In this document: piece after piece, positions 25,777 to 40,826 of the stretch
Layout of the letters: each line of letters opens with the position of its first letter
Position numbering within the stretch: the first letter of the stretch is position 1
NCBI RefSeq assembly: GCF_035975855.1
Contig: NZ_CP109055.1
Span: 1,302,001 to 1,366,000 of the forward strand
Source: Streptomyces sp. NBC_01304
GTDB taxonomy: Bacteria > Actinomycetota > Actinomycetes > Streptomycetales > Streptomycetaceae
DNA length: 64,000 nt
Reading direction: 5' to 3'
Position numbers and translations under genes: made by a program
The notes under the pieces: model-generated
Told to the model about the DNA's origin: nothing
Databases searched by the model: none
What the model saw: the letters and a program-made list of their open reading frames with translations, nothing else

Positions 25777-27345
25777 ATGGCGGGACCCGTCCTGGAAATG
25801 CGCTCGATCGTGAAGACCTTTCCCGGCGTGAAGGCGCTCTCGGACGTCTCCCTGACCGTCCGTCCGGGCGAGGTCCACGCCATCTGCGGGGAGAACGGCG
25901 CCGGAAAGTCGACCTTGATGAAGGTCCTCTCCGGCGTCCACCCGCACGGAACGTACGACGGGGAGATCCTCTTCGAGGGCCTGCCCTGTCACTTCAAGGA
26001 CATCCGGGCGAGCGAGCAGCACGGCATCGTGATCATCCACCAGGAGCTGGCCCTGGTGCCGTACCTGTCGATAGCGGAGAACATCTTCCTCGGCAACGAG
26101 CACGCGACGCGCGGGTTCATCAGCTGGCACGAGACCCTCAAGCACGCAAGCCGGCTGCTGCGCCGGGTCGGTCTCGACGAGAATCCGGGGACCCGCGTCG
26201 CGGACATCGGCGTGGGCAAGCAGCAGCTCGTGGAGATCGCCAAGGCGCTGTCGAAGCAGGTGAAGCTGCTGATCCTCGACGAGCCGACGGCGGCCCTGAA
26301 CGACGAGGACAGCGGCAAACTCCTCGATCTCATCGGGGAGTTGAAGACACAAGGCATTACCTCGATCATCATCTCCCACAAGCTCAACGAGATCGAGCAG
26401 ATCGCGGACTCGGTGACGATCCTGCGCGACGGCCGCTCCATCGAGACCCTGGATGTGAAGTCCGCGGAGACCACCGAGGAGCGGATCATCAACGGCATGG
26501 TCGGCCGCGACCTCGACCACCGCTTCCCCGAACGCACCCCGCACCAGCCGGAGGCGGGCGCGGCACCGGCCCTGGAGATCCGCGACTGGACCGTGCACCA
26601 CCCCATCGACCAGCAGCGCAAGGTCGTGGACTCGGTGTCCCTTTCCGTGCGGCGCGGCGAGATCGTCGGCATCGCGGGCCTGATGGGCGCGGGCCGCACC
26701 GAGCTCGCGATGAGCGTCTTCGGGCGGACGTACGGCCGTTACGCGGGCGGCACGGTCCTCAAGGACGGCAAGGCGATCCGCACCAAGACCGTCCCGGAGG
26801 CGGTCGGCCACGGGATCGCGTACGTCACCGAGGACCGCAAGCACTACGGCCTCAACCTCATCGACACCATCGGCCGCAACATCTCGCTCAGCGCCCTGCA
26901 CAAGGTCGCCCGGCGCGGCATCGTCGACGAGCACGAGGAGCGCCAAGTCGCCGAGGACTACCGCAAGTCCATGAACATCAAGGCGCCCACCGTCTTCGAG
27001 CCGGTCGGCAAGCTGTCCGGCGGCAACCAGCAGAAGGTCGTCCTCAGCAAGTGGATCTTCGCGGGTCCGGACGTGCTGATCCTGGACGAGCCGACCCGCG
27101 GCATCGACGTGGGGGCCAAGTACGAGATCTACACCGTCATCGACAAGCTGGCCGCCGAGGGCAAGGCGGTCGTCTTCATCTCCTCCGAGCTGCCGGAGCT
27201 GCTCGGGATGTGCGACCGCATCTACACGATGGCCGCCGGCCGGCTGACCGGCGAGTTCCCGCGGGCCGAGGCCACGCAGGAAGCGCTGATGCGCCAGATG
27301 ACCAAGGACAAGAACGGCACGAGGGACAAGAAGGAACCGCGATGA
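25777..27345 (+). CDS. Monosaccharide ABC importer ATPase with two nucleotide-binding domains (MmsA/GguA type)
   Basis: 522 residues. Two fused ATPase halves are seen. The first has Walker [13 protein letters not shown], a signature region [14 protein letters not shown] and Walker [12 protein letters not shown]. The second has a degenerate Walker A ([15 protein letters not shown]), signature [14 protein letters not shown] and Walker [14 protein letters not shown]. This two-domain layout defines CUT2 sugar importers. The ATG at 25777 is preferred because GGAAGG lies eight bases upstream. It overlaps the permease gene by ATGA. Confidence 0.93.
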   Translation: MAGPVLEMRSIVKTFPGVKALSDVSLTVRPGEVHAICGENGAGKSTLMKVLSGVHPHGTYDGEILFEGLPCHFKDIRASEQHGIVIIHQELALVPYLSIAENIFLGNEHATRGFISWHETLKHASRLLRRVGLDENPGTRVADIGVGKQQLVEIAKALSKQVKLLILDEPTAALNDEDSGKLLDLIGELKTQGITSIIISHKLNEIEQIADSVTILRDGRSIETLDVKSAETTEERIINGMVGRDLDHRFPERTPHQPEAGAAPALEIRDWTVHHPIDQQRKVVDSVSLSVRRGEIVGIAGLMGAGRTELAMSVFGRTYGRYAGGTVLKDGKAIRTKTVPEAVGHGIAYVTEDRKHYGLNLIDTIGRNISLSALHKVARRGIVDEHEERQVAEDYRKSMNIKAPTVFEPVGKLSGGNQQKVVLSKWIFAGPDVLILDEPTRGIDVGAKYEIYTVIDKLAAEGKAVVFISSELPELLGMCDRIYTMAAGRLTGEFPRAEATQEALMRQMTKDKNGTRDKKEPR

Positions 27346-28586
27346 GCGCCGATGTGACCGCCAAGACCCCGGCCCCCGCCCCACCCGGCAAGAGCGAACA
27401 GGCAGCCGGGAGCGGCCTGTTGGCGCTGATGCTCGCCGGGCTGCGCCGCAACATGCGCCAGTACGGCATGCTGATCGCGCTCGGATTGATCGTCGCCCTG
27501 TTCGCCGCGTGGACCGGCGGCGACCTGCTGCTGCCGCGCAACGTGTCCAACCTGGTGCTGCAGAACAGCTACATCCTGATCCTCGCGATCGGCATGATGC
27601 TCGTCATCATCGCGGGCCACATCGACCTGTCGGTCGGCTCGCTCACCGCGTTCGTCGGCGCGGTGGCCGCCGTGCTGATGGTCGACCACGACATGCCGTG
27701 GCCGCTCGCCGCGCTGCTGATGCTGGGGCTCGGGGCGGCCGCGGGGGCGATGCAGGGATTCTTCATCGCGTATCTCGGCATACCGTCCTTCATCGTCACC
27801 CTCGCCGGGATGCTGCTCTTCCGCGGCCTCACCGAGATCTTCCTGGAGGGCCAGACGGTCGGCCCGTTCCCCAAGGGCATGCAGAAGGTCGCCAACGGCT
27901 TCCTGCCCGAGACGGGCCCGGAGACCAACTACCACAACCTGACCCTGCTGCTCGGCTTCGCCCTGATCGCGTTCGTGGTGCTGCAGGAGGTCCGCGACCG
28001 CAGGCGGCAGCAGGAGTTCGCGCTCGACGTGCCGCCGGCCAAGCTGTTCGCCCTCAAGCTGGTGGCGCTGGTCGCCGCGATCCTCACCGTCACACTGCTG
28101 CTCGCCAGTTACAAGGGCGCGCCGGTGGTCCTGCTGATCCTCGGCGTGCTCGTCGTCGGGTTCGGCTATGTGATGCGCAACGCCGTCATCGGCCGCCATG
28201 TGTACGCGATCGGCGGCAACCTTCCCGCGGCCAAGCTCTCCGGCGTACGGGACAAGAAGGTCACCTTCCTGGTCTTCCTCAACATGGGCATGCTCGCGGC
28301 CCTGGCGGGCCTGGTCTTCGCGGCCCGCTTCAACGCGGCCTCGCCCAAGGCCGGCGTGAACTTCGAACTCGAGGCGATCGCCGCGTCGTTCATCGGCGGC
28401 GCGTCGATGAGCGGCGGCGTCGGCACGGTCCTCGGCGCCATCATCGGCGGCCTGGTCCTGGGCGTGCTGAACAACGGAATGAACCTCGTCGGCGTCGGCA
28501 GCGACTGGCAGCAGGTCATCAAGGGCCTGGTGCTGCTCGCCGCGGTCGGGTTCGACGTGTGGAACAAGCGCAAGGTCGGTTCATAG
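27342..28586 (+). CDS. Monosaccharide ABC importer permease (MmsB/GguB type)
   Basis: 414 residues, about 10-11 membrane helices. The CUT2 permease signature is clear: [71 protein letters not shown] and [45 protein letters not shown]. The length above 400 and the extra central helices match the GguB branch and not RbsC. It completes the three-gene importer fed by the ChvE-type protein. Confidence 0.93.
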   Translation: MSADVTAKTPAPAPPGKSEQAAGSGLLALMLAGLRRNMRQYGMLIALGLIVALFAAWTGGDLLLPRNVSNLVLQNSYILILAIGMMLVIIAGHIDLSVGSLTAFVGAVAAVLMVDHDMPWPLAALLMLGLGAAAGAMQGFFIAYLGIPSFIVTLAGMLLFRGLTEIFLEGQTVGPFPKGMQKVANGFLPETGPETNYHNLTLLLGFALIAFVVLQEVRDRRRQQEFALDVPPAKLFALKLVALVAAILTVTLLLASYKGAPVVLLILGVLVVGFGYVMRNAVIGRHVYAIGGNLPAAKLSGVRDKKVTFLVFLNMGMLAALAGLVFAARFNAASPKAGVNFELEAIAASFIGGASMSGGVGTVLGAIIGGLVLGVLNNGMNLVGVGSDWQQVIKGLVLLAAVGFDVWNKRKVGS

Positions 28587-28640
28587 CCCCTGCGTACGCC
28601 CCATCCGTCCCGTACTCAACTTCCGTCATAGGAGCCGCAC

Positions 28641-29804
28641 ATGGAAACGAGCAGACGCACGGTCATCGCCGCCGCGGCGGCCGCGGGCATCACCGCCGCC
28701 ACGGCCGGCACGTCGCACGCGACCTCCCCCGGAGGCAAGCCTGGAGGCAAGCCGGTGAAGGAACTCTTCGGCAAGCTCGCCGACGGCACGAAGGTCCACC
28801 GCTGGTCGCTGGCCAACGGCGGTACGCGGCTGAAGGTGCTCTCGTACGGCGGCATCGTCCAGTCCCTGGAGCTCCCCGACAGCCGCGGCCGGTACCGGAA
28901 CGTCTCCCTGGGCTTCGACAACCTCGACGACTACGTGGCCTCCAGCCCGTACTTCGGGGCGCTCATCGGACGCTTCGGAAACCGGATGGCCCAGGGCCGC
29001 TTCGACCTCGACGGCAAGACGTACCAACTCTCCGTCAACGACGGCGAGAACAGCCTGCACGGCGGTGCGAAGGGATTCGACAAGCGGGTCTGGGACGTGG
29101 AGGGCTTCACGTCGGGCTCCGATGTGGGCCTGGTGCTGCACTACACCAGCGGCGACGGCGAGATGGGCTACCCCGGCACGCTCAAGACGAAGGTGACGTA
29201 CACGCTGACCCGGGACGGCGACTGGCGCATCGACTACGCGGCCACCACCGACAAGGCCACGGTCGTGAACCTCACCAACCACGTCTACTGGAACCTGGCC
29301 GGCGAGGGCAGCGGCTCCGTCTACGACCACGAGCTCCAGATCGGCGCCTCCCGCTACACCCCCGTCGACAAGGGCCTGATCCCCACCGGTGAGCTGGCGA
29401 AGGTCTCGGGCACGCCCTTCGACTTCCGGCGGCCGAAGACGCCCGGCGAGGACATCCGGGAGGCGCACCAGCAGCTCCTCCACGGACAGGGCTTCGACCA
29501 CAACTGGGTGCTGGACAAGGGCGCCACGGCCCGCCCCGAGCACGTCGCGACCCTGCGGGATCCGGCGTCCGGCCGCGCCCTGAAGGTGGCGACGACCGAG
29601 CCGGGCCTGCAGTTCTACTCGGGCAACTTCCTGGACGGCACGCTGGTCGGGACCGGCGGGCACATCTACCGCCAGGGCGACGCCATGTGCCTGGAGACCC
29701 AGCACTTCCCGGACTCCCCGAACCAGCCGTCCTTCCCGTCGACGGTGCTGCGGCCCGGACAGACGTACCGCTCCACGACGGTGCACAGCTTCTCGGCTCG
29801 CTGA
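28641..29804 (+). CDS. galM: Exported aldose 1-epimerase (mutarotase)
   Basis: 387 residues. The leader METSRRTVIAAAAAAG carries a twin-arginine motif. The GalM fold is evident: VLSYGGIVQSLELPD, GRFGNRMAQGRF, NSLHGGAKGFDKRVWD (catalytic His region), VVNLTNHVYWNL (second His) and the catalytic Glu expected near the C-terminus around LQFYSGNFLDG. It interconverts the alpha and beta forms of aldoses. Export suggests that it prepares sugars outside the cell for the importer encoded just upstream, from which it is 54 bases away with a TAGGAG ribosome site. Confidence 0.9.
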   Translation: METSRRTVIAAAAAAGITAATAGTSHATSPGGKPGGKPVKELFGKLADGTKVHRWSLANGGTRLKVLSYGGIVQSLELPDSRGRYRNVSLGFDNLDDYVASSPYFGALIGRFGNRMAQGRFDLDGKTYQLSVNDGENSLHGGAKGFDKRVWDVEGFTSGSDVGLVLHYTSGDGEMGYPGTLKTKVTYTLTRDGDWRIDYAATTDKATVVNLTNHVYWNLAGEGSGSVYDHELQIGASRYTPVDKGLIPTGELAKVSGTPFDFRRPKTPGEDIREAHQQLLHGQGFDHNWVLDKGATARPEHVATLRDPASGRALKVATTEPGLQFYSGNFLDGTLVGTGGHIYRQGDAMCLETQHFPDSPNQPSFPSTVLRPGQTYRSTTVHSFSAR

Positions 29805-29816
29805 GGCAGGGGGCGC

Positions 29817-29848
29817 GGCCCGGGTTCCCCGCGAGGGGTGCCCGGGCC
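29817..29848. terminator. Bidirectional terminator hairpin between galM and the LmeA-like gene
   Basis: GGCCCGGG (29817-29824) pairs with CCCGGGCC (29841-29848), and within it CCCC (29827-29830) pairs with GGGG (29835-29838) around GCGA. The hairpin lies in the 55-base gap of a convergent pair, where a shared terminator is expected. Confidence 0.7.
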
Positions 29849-29859
29849 ACCGCCACGCC

Positions 29860-31107
29860 CTACTTCCCGAAGGAGATTCCGTAGCCCTCCAGCCGCACCC
29901 GGATTCCCTCCTTCTCCACCTTCACGTCCTTCAGGCTCACCACCCCGTCACCCGGCAGCTTCGGCAGCTGGAAGCCGAGGGAGAGGCGGTCGGCCAGTTC
30001 CGGCTTGGTGAGCTTGGCGAGGCCGTCGAGAAGGGCGGGGTCCAGGCCCAGCTTCTTCAGCAGGGCGGGATGACCGGTGGCCGCGTCGATCAGGTTGATC
30101 TTCATCAGGTCGCGGACGAAGCGCGCGGATCCGGTGAGTTCATGGAGCTTCTGCTCGCTGTGCATGGCCTGCCGGACGGCGGAGGCGGGCACGCCGAGGC
30201 GGTCCACGATCGCCGGAACCGCGAACAGGGCCTTGACCTTGTCGGTCTCCTTGCGCAGGTCGGAGGCGGAGGACCGGGTCAGGTGCAGGCCCTGGGACTC
30301 CTTCGTTCCCGGGCGGTACGTCGCCAAGTCGCCGATGCCCAGGCGCATTCCGCCGATCTCGGTGGAGATGCCGTGCTGGCCGGACCGCTTGATGCGGGCC
30401 TCGGCGGCCAGTTTCAGGTCGTGGCCCGCGACCGGCAGCGTGCCCCGGGCCAGCACCTGGTCGCGGCCGTGGCCGGTGAACGTGACCTGGGAGGCACCCA
30501 GTTCACGGTTCAGGTCCTCGAAGGAGAGCAGCACCTCACCCTTCGTGTCCTCGACGTGCGCCCCCTTGAAGTCCAGCAGACCGCCCTTGATGCGTACGTC
30601 TTCGGCGGTCGCGGAGACCTTGGCGAGCGAGACCCGGTCGGCGGCCACGTCGGGCACGGTGAGGTGCACCTTGTCCAGGCGGTCGTCCATCGCCTGGGTG
30701 AGGAAGGGGAAGCCGTCGATCTCCACCTCGGGCGCGGTACTCAGATGCATCGAATCCTTGAGCTTCTCCGCTGCCTCGTGCTCGGTGTAGAGCAGGGCCC
30801 AGCGGTCGCCCGCGTACAGGAAGGCGAGCACGGCACCGAGGCCGATGAATCCCTTGGCCACCCGCGGCAGTCCGGCGAAGCGGTTGCGCCGGCGGCCGCG
30901 CCGACGGTGGTTGGGCGGCTCCCAGGGCTCGTCGTCGAAGGCCTCGTCGTCGAGCACGTAGTCGACCGGCGGCCGGCCGGCGAGGATGCCGAGTTCGTCG
31001 TACGGGTTCCCCTGCGCGGGGGTGTCGTGCAGCGGGTCTCGATGATCGAAGTTCGGTTCTCGGTGATCGAAGTTACGGTCTGCCATGCGGTGGGGGGAGG
31101 TACGCAT
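29860..31107 (-). CDS. DUF2993 (LmeA-like) membrane-anchored lipid-binding protein
   Basis: 415 residues. A charged N-terminal tail with a duplicated HREPNFDHRDP phrase and a basic run (HRRRGRRRNRF) precedes one membrane helix (VAKGFIGLGAVLAFLYAG, about 84-101). The outer part is a DUF2993 domain: LKDSMHLSTAPEVEIDGFPFLTQAMDDRLDKVHLTVPDV, and a C-terminal strand set ending VRLEGYGISFGK. The mycobacterial relative LmeA binds phospholipid in the envelope. The role here is presumed similar. The start may also be the ATG at 31086. Confidence 0.75.
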   Translation of the reverse strand: MRTSPHRMADRNFDHREPNFDHRDPLHDTPAQGNPYDELGILAGRPPVDYVLDDEAFDDEPWEPPNHRRRGRRRNRFAGLPRVAKGFIGLGAVLAFLYAGDRWALLYTEHEAAEKLKDSMHLSTAPEVEIDGFPFLTQAMDDRLDKVHLTVPDVAADRVSLAKVSATAEDVRIKGGLLDFKGAHVEDTKGEVLLSFEDLNRELGASQVTFTGHGRDQVLARGTLPVAGHDLKLAAEARIKRSGQHGISTEIGGMRLGIGDLATYRPGTKESQGLHLTRSSASDLRKETDKVKALFAVPAIVDRLGVPASAVRQAMHSEQKLHELTGSARFVRDLMKINLIDAATGHPALLKKLGLDPALLDGLAKLTKPELADRLSLGFQLPKLPGDGVVSLKDVKVEKEGIRVRLEGYGISFGK

Positions 31108-31122
31108 CGCCTCATCTGATCA

Positions 31123-31138
31123 TGAGGGGCGCCCCTCA
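31123..31138. promoter_or_regulatory. Perfect 16-base palindrome upstream of the LmeA-like gene
   Basis: TGAGGGGCGCCCCTCA is fully self-complementary, 15 bases above the start at 31107. A second small inverted repeat, CCTTAC/GTAAGG, lies in the same 121-base gap (31108-31228). The palindrome may be an operator or a short hairpin at the end of the upstream operon. Confidence 0.4.
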
Positions 31139-31228
31139 CCGCAAGCCCCTTACTCCCGGTAAGGTCGGAAATGCATGGGTTCCGGATCGTTATCTTGTTG
31201 TTCACCTCACGCCATCTCGCTGTCCGTC

Positions 31229-32050
31229 TCACGCCCGCCAGTACCCGCAGAACATGATGCGGTCCTTCGGCAGGCCCTGCCCCACCCAGTGCCTGCGCAG
31301 CCCGGTGGCGAGTCCGGACTCGCCGACCACCCAGCCGTAGCAAGGCCCCTCCGGGACCGGCAACCCGCGTGCCGCGGCCAGCGCCGCTTCCCCCGGGACA
31401 GCCGACGCATCGGTGCGGTCGGCCCAGACGACGTCGATCCCGGCCGGCCCTTCCAGCTCCTGCCGGTCCGCGGCCGACGGAACCTCCACCACGGCCCAGC
31501 CGGTGACGTCCGCGGGGAGCGAGGCGAGCACGCCGGCCAGCGCGGGAAGCCCCGACTCGTCCGCCGCCAGCAGGACTTGGCGCACACCCTCGGGCGGGTT
31601 GAAGGCGACGCCCTCGTCGACGAGCACGACGGCGTCCCCCTCCGCGCAGCTCCGGGCCCAGGCCGCCGCGGGGCCGGCGTGGGCGTCGGGCTCGGAGCCG
31701 TGGAGCACGAAGTCGATGTCCAGCTCCGGGCCTTCGGGACCGTCGGGACGGTGCGCCCGGACCGTGTAGTTGCGCAGGACGGGACGGGCGTCCTTCGAGG
31801 CCGCCAGGAGCTTGAAGTAGGACAGGGTCGTGAGGCGCTCCGGGATCCGGTCGAGCGAGCCCTCGCCCGTCGGCAGGAAGAGGCGGAACCACTGGTCGTA
31901 CCCCATCGGCCGGAAGCGCTCGATGTCACCTCTGCCCAGGGTGACGCGCATGAAGTGCGGCGAGAGGCGCTTGCTCCGCAGGACGTGCAGTCGGACGGGT
32001 GCGGACGACTCGGGCTTCACCCGGTTCGCGGCGATGTTTCCGCGCTGCAT
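31229..32050 (-). CDS. Siderophore-interacting protein (FAD-binding ferric-siderophore reductase family)
   Basis: 273 residues from the ATG at 32050. An N-terminal ferredoxin-reductase-like beta-barrel carries the FAD motif LRNYTVRAHRP, followed by an NAD(P)H-binding-like half (VLLAADESGLPALAGVLASLPADVTGWAVVEVP) and the C-terminal WVVGESGLATGLRRHWVGQGLPKDRIMFCGYWR, which are diagnostic of ViuB/SIP proteins. It reduces ferric siderophore in the cytoplasm to release iron. It is 88 bases downstream of the DUF2470 gene on the same strand, under one iron box. Confidence 0.9.
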   Translation of the reverse strand: MQRGNIAANRVKPESSAPVRLHVLRSKRLSPHFMRVTLGRGDIERFRPMGYDQWFRLFLPTGEGSLDRIPERLTTLSYFKLLAASKDARPVLRNYTVRAHRPDGPEGPELDIDFVLHGSEPDAHAGPAAAWARSCAEGDAVVLVDEGVAFNPPEGVRQVLLAADESGLPALAGVLASLPADVTGWAVVEVPSAADRQELEGPAGIDVVWADRTDASAVPGEAALAAARGLPVPEGPCYGWVVGESGLATGLRRHWVGQGLPKDRIMFCGYWRA

Positions 32051-32090
32051 GGGGCTCCCTGGCAGGTGGGCGTGGCGGCGGACTTGGCGG

Positions 32091-32116
32091 CGGGACACGG
32101 CGGCGGGACACGGCGG
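32091..32116. repeat. Perfect 13-base tandem repeat upstream of the siderophore-interacting gene
   Basis: CGGGACACGGCGG occurs at 32091-32103 and 32104-32116 in the gap between the DUF2470 gene and the siderophore-interacting gene, with further partial GGCGG copies beside it. Probably slippage in GC-rich untranslated DNA. Confidence 0.65.
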
Positions 32117-32138
32117 CGAGGCTCGGCGGAGGGGCTGA

Positions 32139-32846
32139 TCAGCGTCGCGTGCGCCGGGCGCGAGGGCGTGGTGCGCAGGTGTGGCCGAGGAGTTCGTGGA
32201 TCCGGTGGCCCACGTCCCGGGGGCCGGTCGCCTCCGACGCGAAGGGCAGGCGTACGTCGTCGTGCGTGTCCAGCCCTTCCAGGCGCAGGACGAGTCCCTT
32301 GCGGTCGAGGCGAATCGGCCTGATGTGCAGGACACCGGCGAGGAGGTGCTCCGGCACCAGGCGGGCGAGCGCGGTCAGGGTCTCGGCGTGCCCGGCTTCC
32401 AGGTGGGAGAGGAGCTCCGCCTCCTGAGCGGCCAACGGGTCGGGGGCGGCCGCCGCCACCTCCGCCGCGTCGACGGCCCGTACGTCGTCACCGTCGGCGA
32501 GGGCCACCCGCGCGGGCCGGAAGATCAGGGTGTCCGGCCCGGCGAGGGTGAGCCGGCCGCTCAGTGCCAGGCGGGCCCTGACCCGGTCCCGTACGGCGAC
32601 CGGCGCCACGTCCGTCAACTCGACATAGGCGGCAAGGCCCGAGCGCGGGGCGACGGCGAGTTCCGCGGTGAGGCTTCCGTCCTCAGGGTTGAGGAGCAGC
32701 AGGCGGGAGGCGGCGTCGACGCTGTGCAGCGAGACGAATTCGACGCGGTGGCCGGTCGTGGTCAGGGCCACGGATCCGGCCGCGGCGAGGATCGTCCGCG
32801 CCCGCTCGGCAGGGGTGGGCTCGGTGGACGGATCGGTGCTGGGCAT
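32139..32846 (-). CDS. DUF2470 domain protein, probably iron/heme-related
   Basis: 235 residues; the ATG at 32846 is chosen because GGAG lies five bases upstream. The C-terminal part (about 140-222) is a DUF2470 domain: ELLSHLEAGHAETLTALARLVPEHLLAGVLHIRPIRLDRKGLVLRL, ending with LPFASEATGPRDVGHRIHELL. The N-terminal half resembles the split-barrel seen in pyridoxamine-oxidase-like heme-degrading proteins. DUF2470 occurs in HugZ-type heme oxygenases. The iron box and the downstream siderophore reductase support a role in iron supply; the reaction is not known. Confidence 0.75.
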   Translation of the reverse strand: MPSTDPSTEPTPAERARTILAAAGSVALTTTGHRVEFVSLHSVDAASRLLLLNPEDGSLTAELAVAPRSGLAAYVELTDVAPVAVRDRVRARLALSGRLTLAGPDTLIFRPARVALADGDDVRAVDAAEVAAAAPDPLAAQEAELLSHLEAGHAETLTALARLVPEHLLAGVLHIRPIRLDRKGLVLRLEGLDTHDDVRLPFASEATGPRDVGHRIHELLGHTCAPRPRARRTRR

Positions 32847-32859
32847 CTCCACTCCAAAA

Positions 32860-32878
32860 TTAGGTAAGGCTTACCTTA
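32860..32878. promoter_or_regulatory. DmdR/DtxR iron box
   Basis: TTAGGTAAGGCTTACCTTA is a 19-base interrupted palindrome; its inner arms AGGTAAG/CTTACCT are perfect. It matches the actinobacterial iron-box pattern TTAGGTTAGGCTAACCTAA in 15 of 19 positions. It lies 14 bases above the DUF2470 start, where an iron-loaded DmdR repressor would shut off the two-gene operon. The remainder of the gap to 33089 holds no other clear feature. Confidence 0.85.
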
Positions 32879-33089
32879 CTCATCTCTGCTCTGCGGTGAA
32901 CAGAGGGGTGGCTACTTGGGGTAGAGGCGTACTGGGGGACTCTCCCTGCCCTCGTCCTCCGGTCGCACCCCCCGTCGGCCGCACGGCGGAGCGGGTCCGG
33001 CCCGCAGGCCGATCCCCGGCAACCCCCCTCGCTGCGATCTTCGTTGACGAACGGGCCGGGCACCGGCCCACCGGAGCCGAGGACCGGAC

Positions 33090-33686
33090 ATGCAGCCTCT
33101 CCCGCACGTCGAAGAATCCCCCGCCGCCCGCACCGGACGGATCCGCGCCGCATGGCGGGCGGCCCACGAGCCAGTGGACGGAGTGTCCCGCCGGATCCAA
33201 CTCGCCGCCTACGCCGTGCCGTTCGCCGTTCTGCCGTCGAGCATCTGGCGGCTCCCGGCCGCGTTCGACGGCGGGATCACGCCCGGCGAGCGCGCGTACG
33301 TGGTCGTCCTGTCGGTGGTGTCCGAGCTCATCGCGTTCACCGCGATCGGTCTGATCGCCCGCTGGGGCGAGGTGGTGCCGCGCTGGATCCCGTTCCTGGG
33401 CGGCCGCCGGATCCCGGCGAAGGCGGTGCTCGTCCCGGCCGCGCTCGGGGCGACGCTCCTCACCCTCCTGTGGACCGTGCTCACGACCGTCACCGAGCTC
33501 ATGGGCACCACGATCCGGGGCGACGACCTGCCGGCCGACTTCCCGAGCCAGGCCGGTGGCCTGGAGGCCGCCTGGTACCACGTCTGCTACACGCCGCTGA
33601 TCCTGTGGGGTCCGCTCCTGGCCGTGCTCACCGTCGCGTACGCGAAGCGCCGGCGCGGCGCGGGGAGCACCCCCGCGGCGGAGTGA
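33090..33686 (+). CDS. Uncharacterised integral membrane protein
   Basis: 198 residues with four hydrophobic segments: IQLAAYAVPFAVLPSSIW, AYVVVLSVVSELIAFTAIGLI, VLVPAALGATLLTLLWTVL and YTPLILWGPLLAVLTVAYA, and a basic C-terminus. No enzymatic motif is seen and I do not recognise a named family. It is convergent with the TrmB/LuxR-like regulator (7 bases between stops). Confidence 0.7.
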   Translation: MQPLPHVEESPAARTGRIRAAWRAAHEPVDGVSRRIQLAAYAVPFAVLPSSIWRLPAAFDGGITPGERAYVVVLSVVSELIAFTAIGLIARWGEVVPRWIPFLGGRRIPAKAVLVPAALGATLLTLLWTVLTTVTELMGTTIRGDDLPADFPSQAGGLEAAWYHVCYTPLILWGPLLAVLTVAYAKRRRGAGSTPAAE

Positions 33687-33693
33687 GCGAGCG

Positions 33694-34644
33694 CTAGATC
33701 CACCCCCGTCGCACCGCGATCACCCCCGCCTGGAACCGGTTCGCCGCCCCCAGCTCCTCGTGCAGCCGGCTCATCCGGCGCCGCATCGTGCGCACCGACC
33801 AGCCCAACTGGCGTGCTATCGCCTCGTCCTTGAGGCCGCCGACAAGGAGGGTGAGGAGCTGACGGTCTTCCTCAGCGAGGCCGTCGCCCGCGGGCGCGTC
33901 CAGTGGGGTCGCCTGGCGCCAGCACATCTCCCAGTAGTCGACGAGACCGTCCAGGAGCGCCGAGGGGCGGATCACCGCGGCCCGCACCTCCGAGGTGAAG
34001 TCGAGGGAGAGCGGCATCAGGGCGAGCCGGCGGTCGGCCATCGCCAGCTTGATGCGCAACCCGGGCAGGACGCGGGCCTGTTCGCCGTGCGCGACGAGTT
34101 CGCGGATGTCGCCGAGCACGCCCGGCCACTCCAGGGCCTCGGGTGCGTACACGGCCCGGTAGCGGACCCCTCGGGTGAGGGCCGTCGCCTCGACCGGGTT
34201 GGAGGTGGTGAGGGCGTACGGCGGGCGGTCCAGGGTCATCACATCCTCCCGCGCCTCCTGTTGCAGCCGCACGAACCAGCGTCCCAACGCCTCGCTCCCG
34301 GTGAGGATTTCGACCTCTTCGGAGCCCCCTTGGCGGGCCGCCGCGAACAGCCGTGACAGCTCCCCCGCCGCTGCTCGTACGCTGTCGAGTTCTGCGGTAC
34401 GCGACCGTACGAGGGCCTCGACGGCGGCACCCGGCTCGATCGCCGCGTACCGCCTGCGCCCGCCCGCGAGGCGCCCCACCAGGCCGTGCTCCCGCAGCCG
34501 GTCGAGGGCCCGGGCGGCGCGCTCGGTGGAGCAGTCGAGGTCGGCGGCGAGCTCGGCGGGGGCCGCGGTGTGGCGGACGAGGATCGCGCGGTAGGCCCGT
34601 TCGTCGAAGGGGTCGATACCGGCCGCGGTGAGTTCCTGGGGCAT
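33694..34644 (-). CDS. TrmB-like regulator with C-terminal LuxR-type HTH
   Basis: 316 residues. The N-terminal winged helix (AYRAILVRHTAAPAELAADLDCSTERAARALDRLREHGLVGRL) resembles TrmB; the middle has a phospholipase-D-like sensor stretch (EVEILTGSEALGRWFVRLQQEA, EDVMTLDRPPYA); the C-terminus carries LTLLVGGLKDEAIARQLGWSVRTMRRRMSRLHEELGAANRFQAGV, a LuxR HTH. Such two-HTH proteins are common in Streptomyces and mostly uncharacterised. It is divergent from the secreted subtilase (91-base gap), which it may control. Confidence 0.8.
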   Translation of the reverse strand: MPQELTAAGIDPFDERAYRAILVRHTAAPAELAADLDCSTERAARALDRLREHGLVGRLAGGRRRYAAIEPGAAVEALVRSRTAELDSVRAAAGELSRLFAAARQGGSEEVEILTGSEALGRWFVRLQQEAREDVMTLDRPPYALTTSNPVEATALTRGVRYRAVYAPEALEWPGVLGDIRELVAHGEQARVLPGLRIKLAMADRRLALMPLSLDFTSEVRAAVIRPSALLDGLVDYWEMCWRQATPLDAPAGDGLAEEDRQLLTLLVGGLKDEAIARQLGWSVRTMRRRMSRLHEELGAANRFQAGVIAVRRGWI

Positions 34645-34735
34645 GGGCGGATCTTGGCCCGTGTGTGCCAGTGGCAGCAATGGGCCAGCCCAAATCGTTG
34701 TCTGGACCACTGCATTCCGAATAGGACATCTGTTC

Positions 34736-40714
<5,979 letters not shown>

Positions 40715-40826
40715 GTGATGAGCGTCACAGAGTGTGCCCATCATGGAGCAGAGCGCCGTCTCGTACAGCTCGTCTGTACTAGCCCGCGCCAGTGAATGTA
40801 CGGGCCCGGATGGGGAGTTGGACCGT

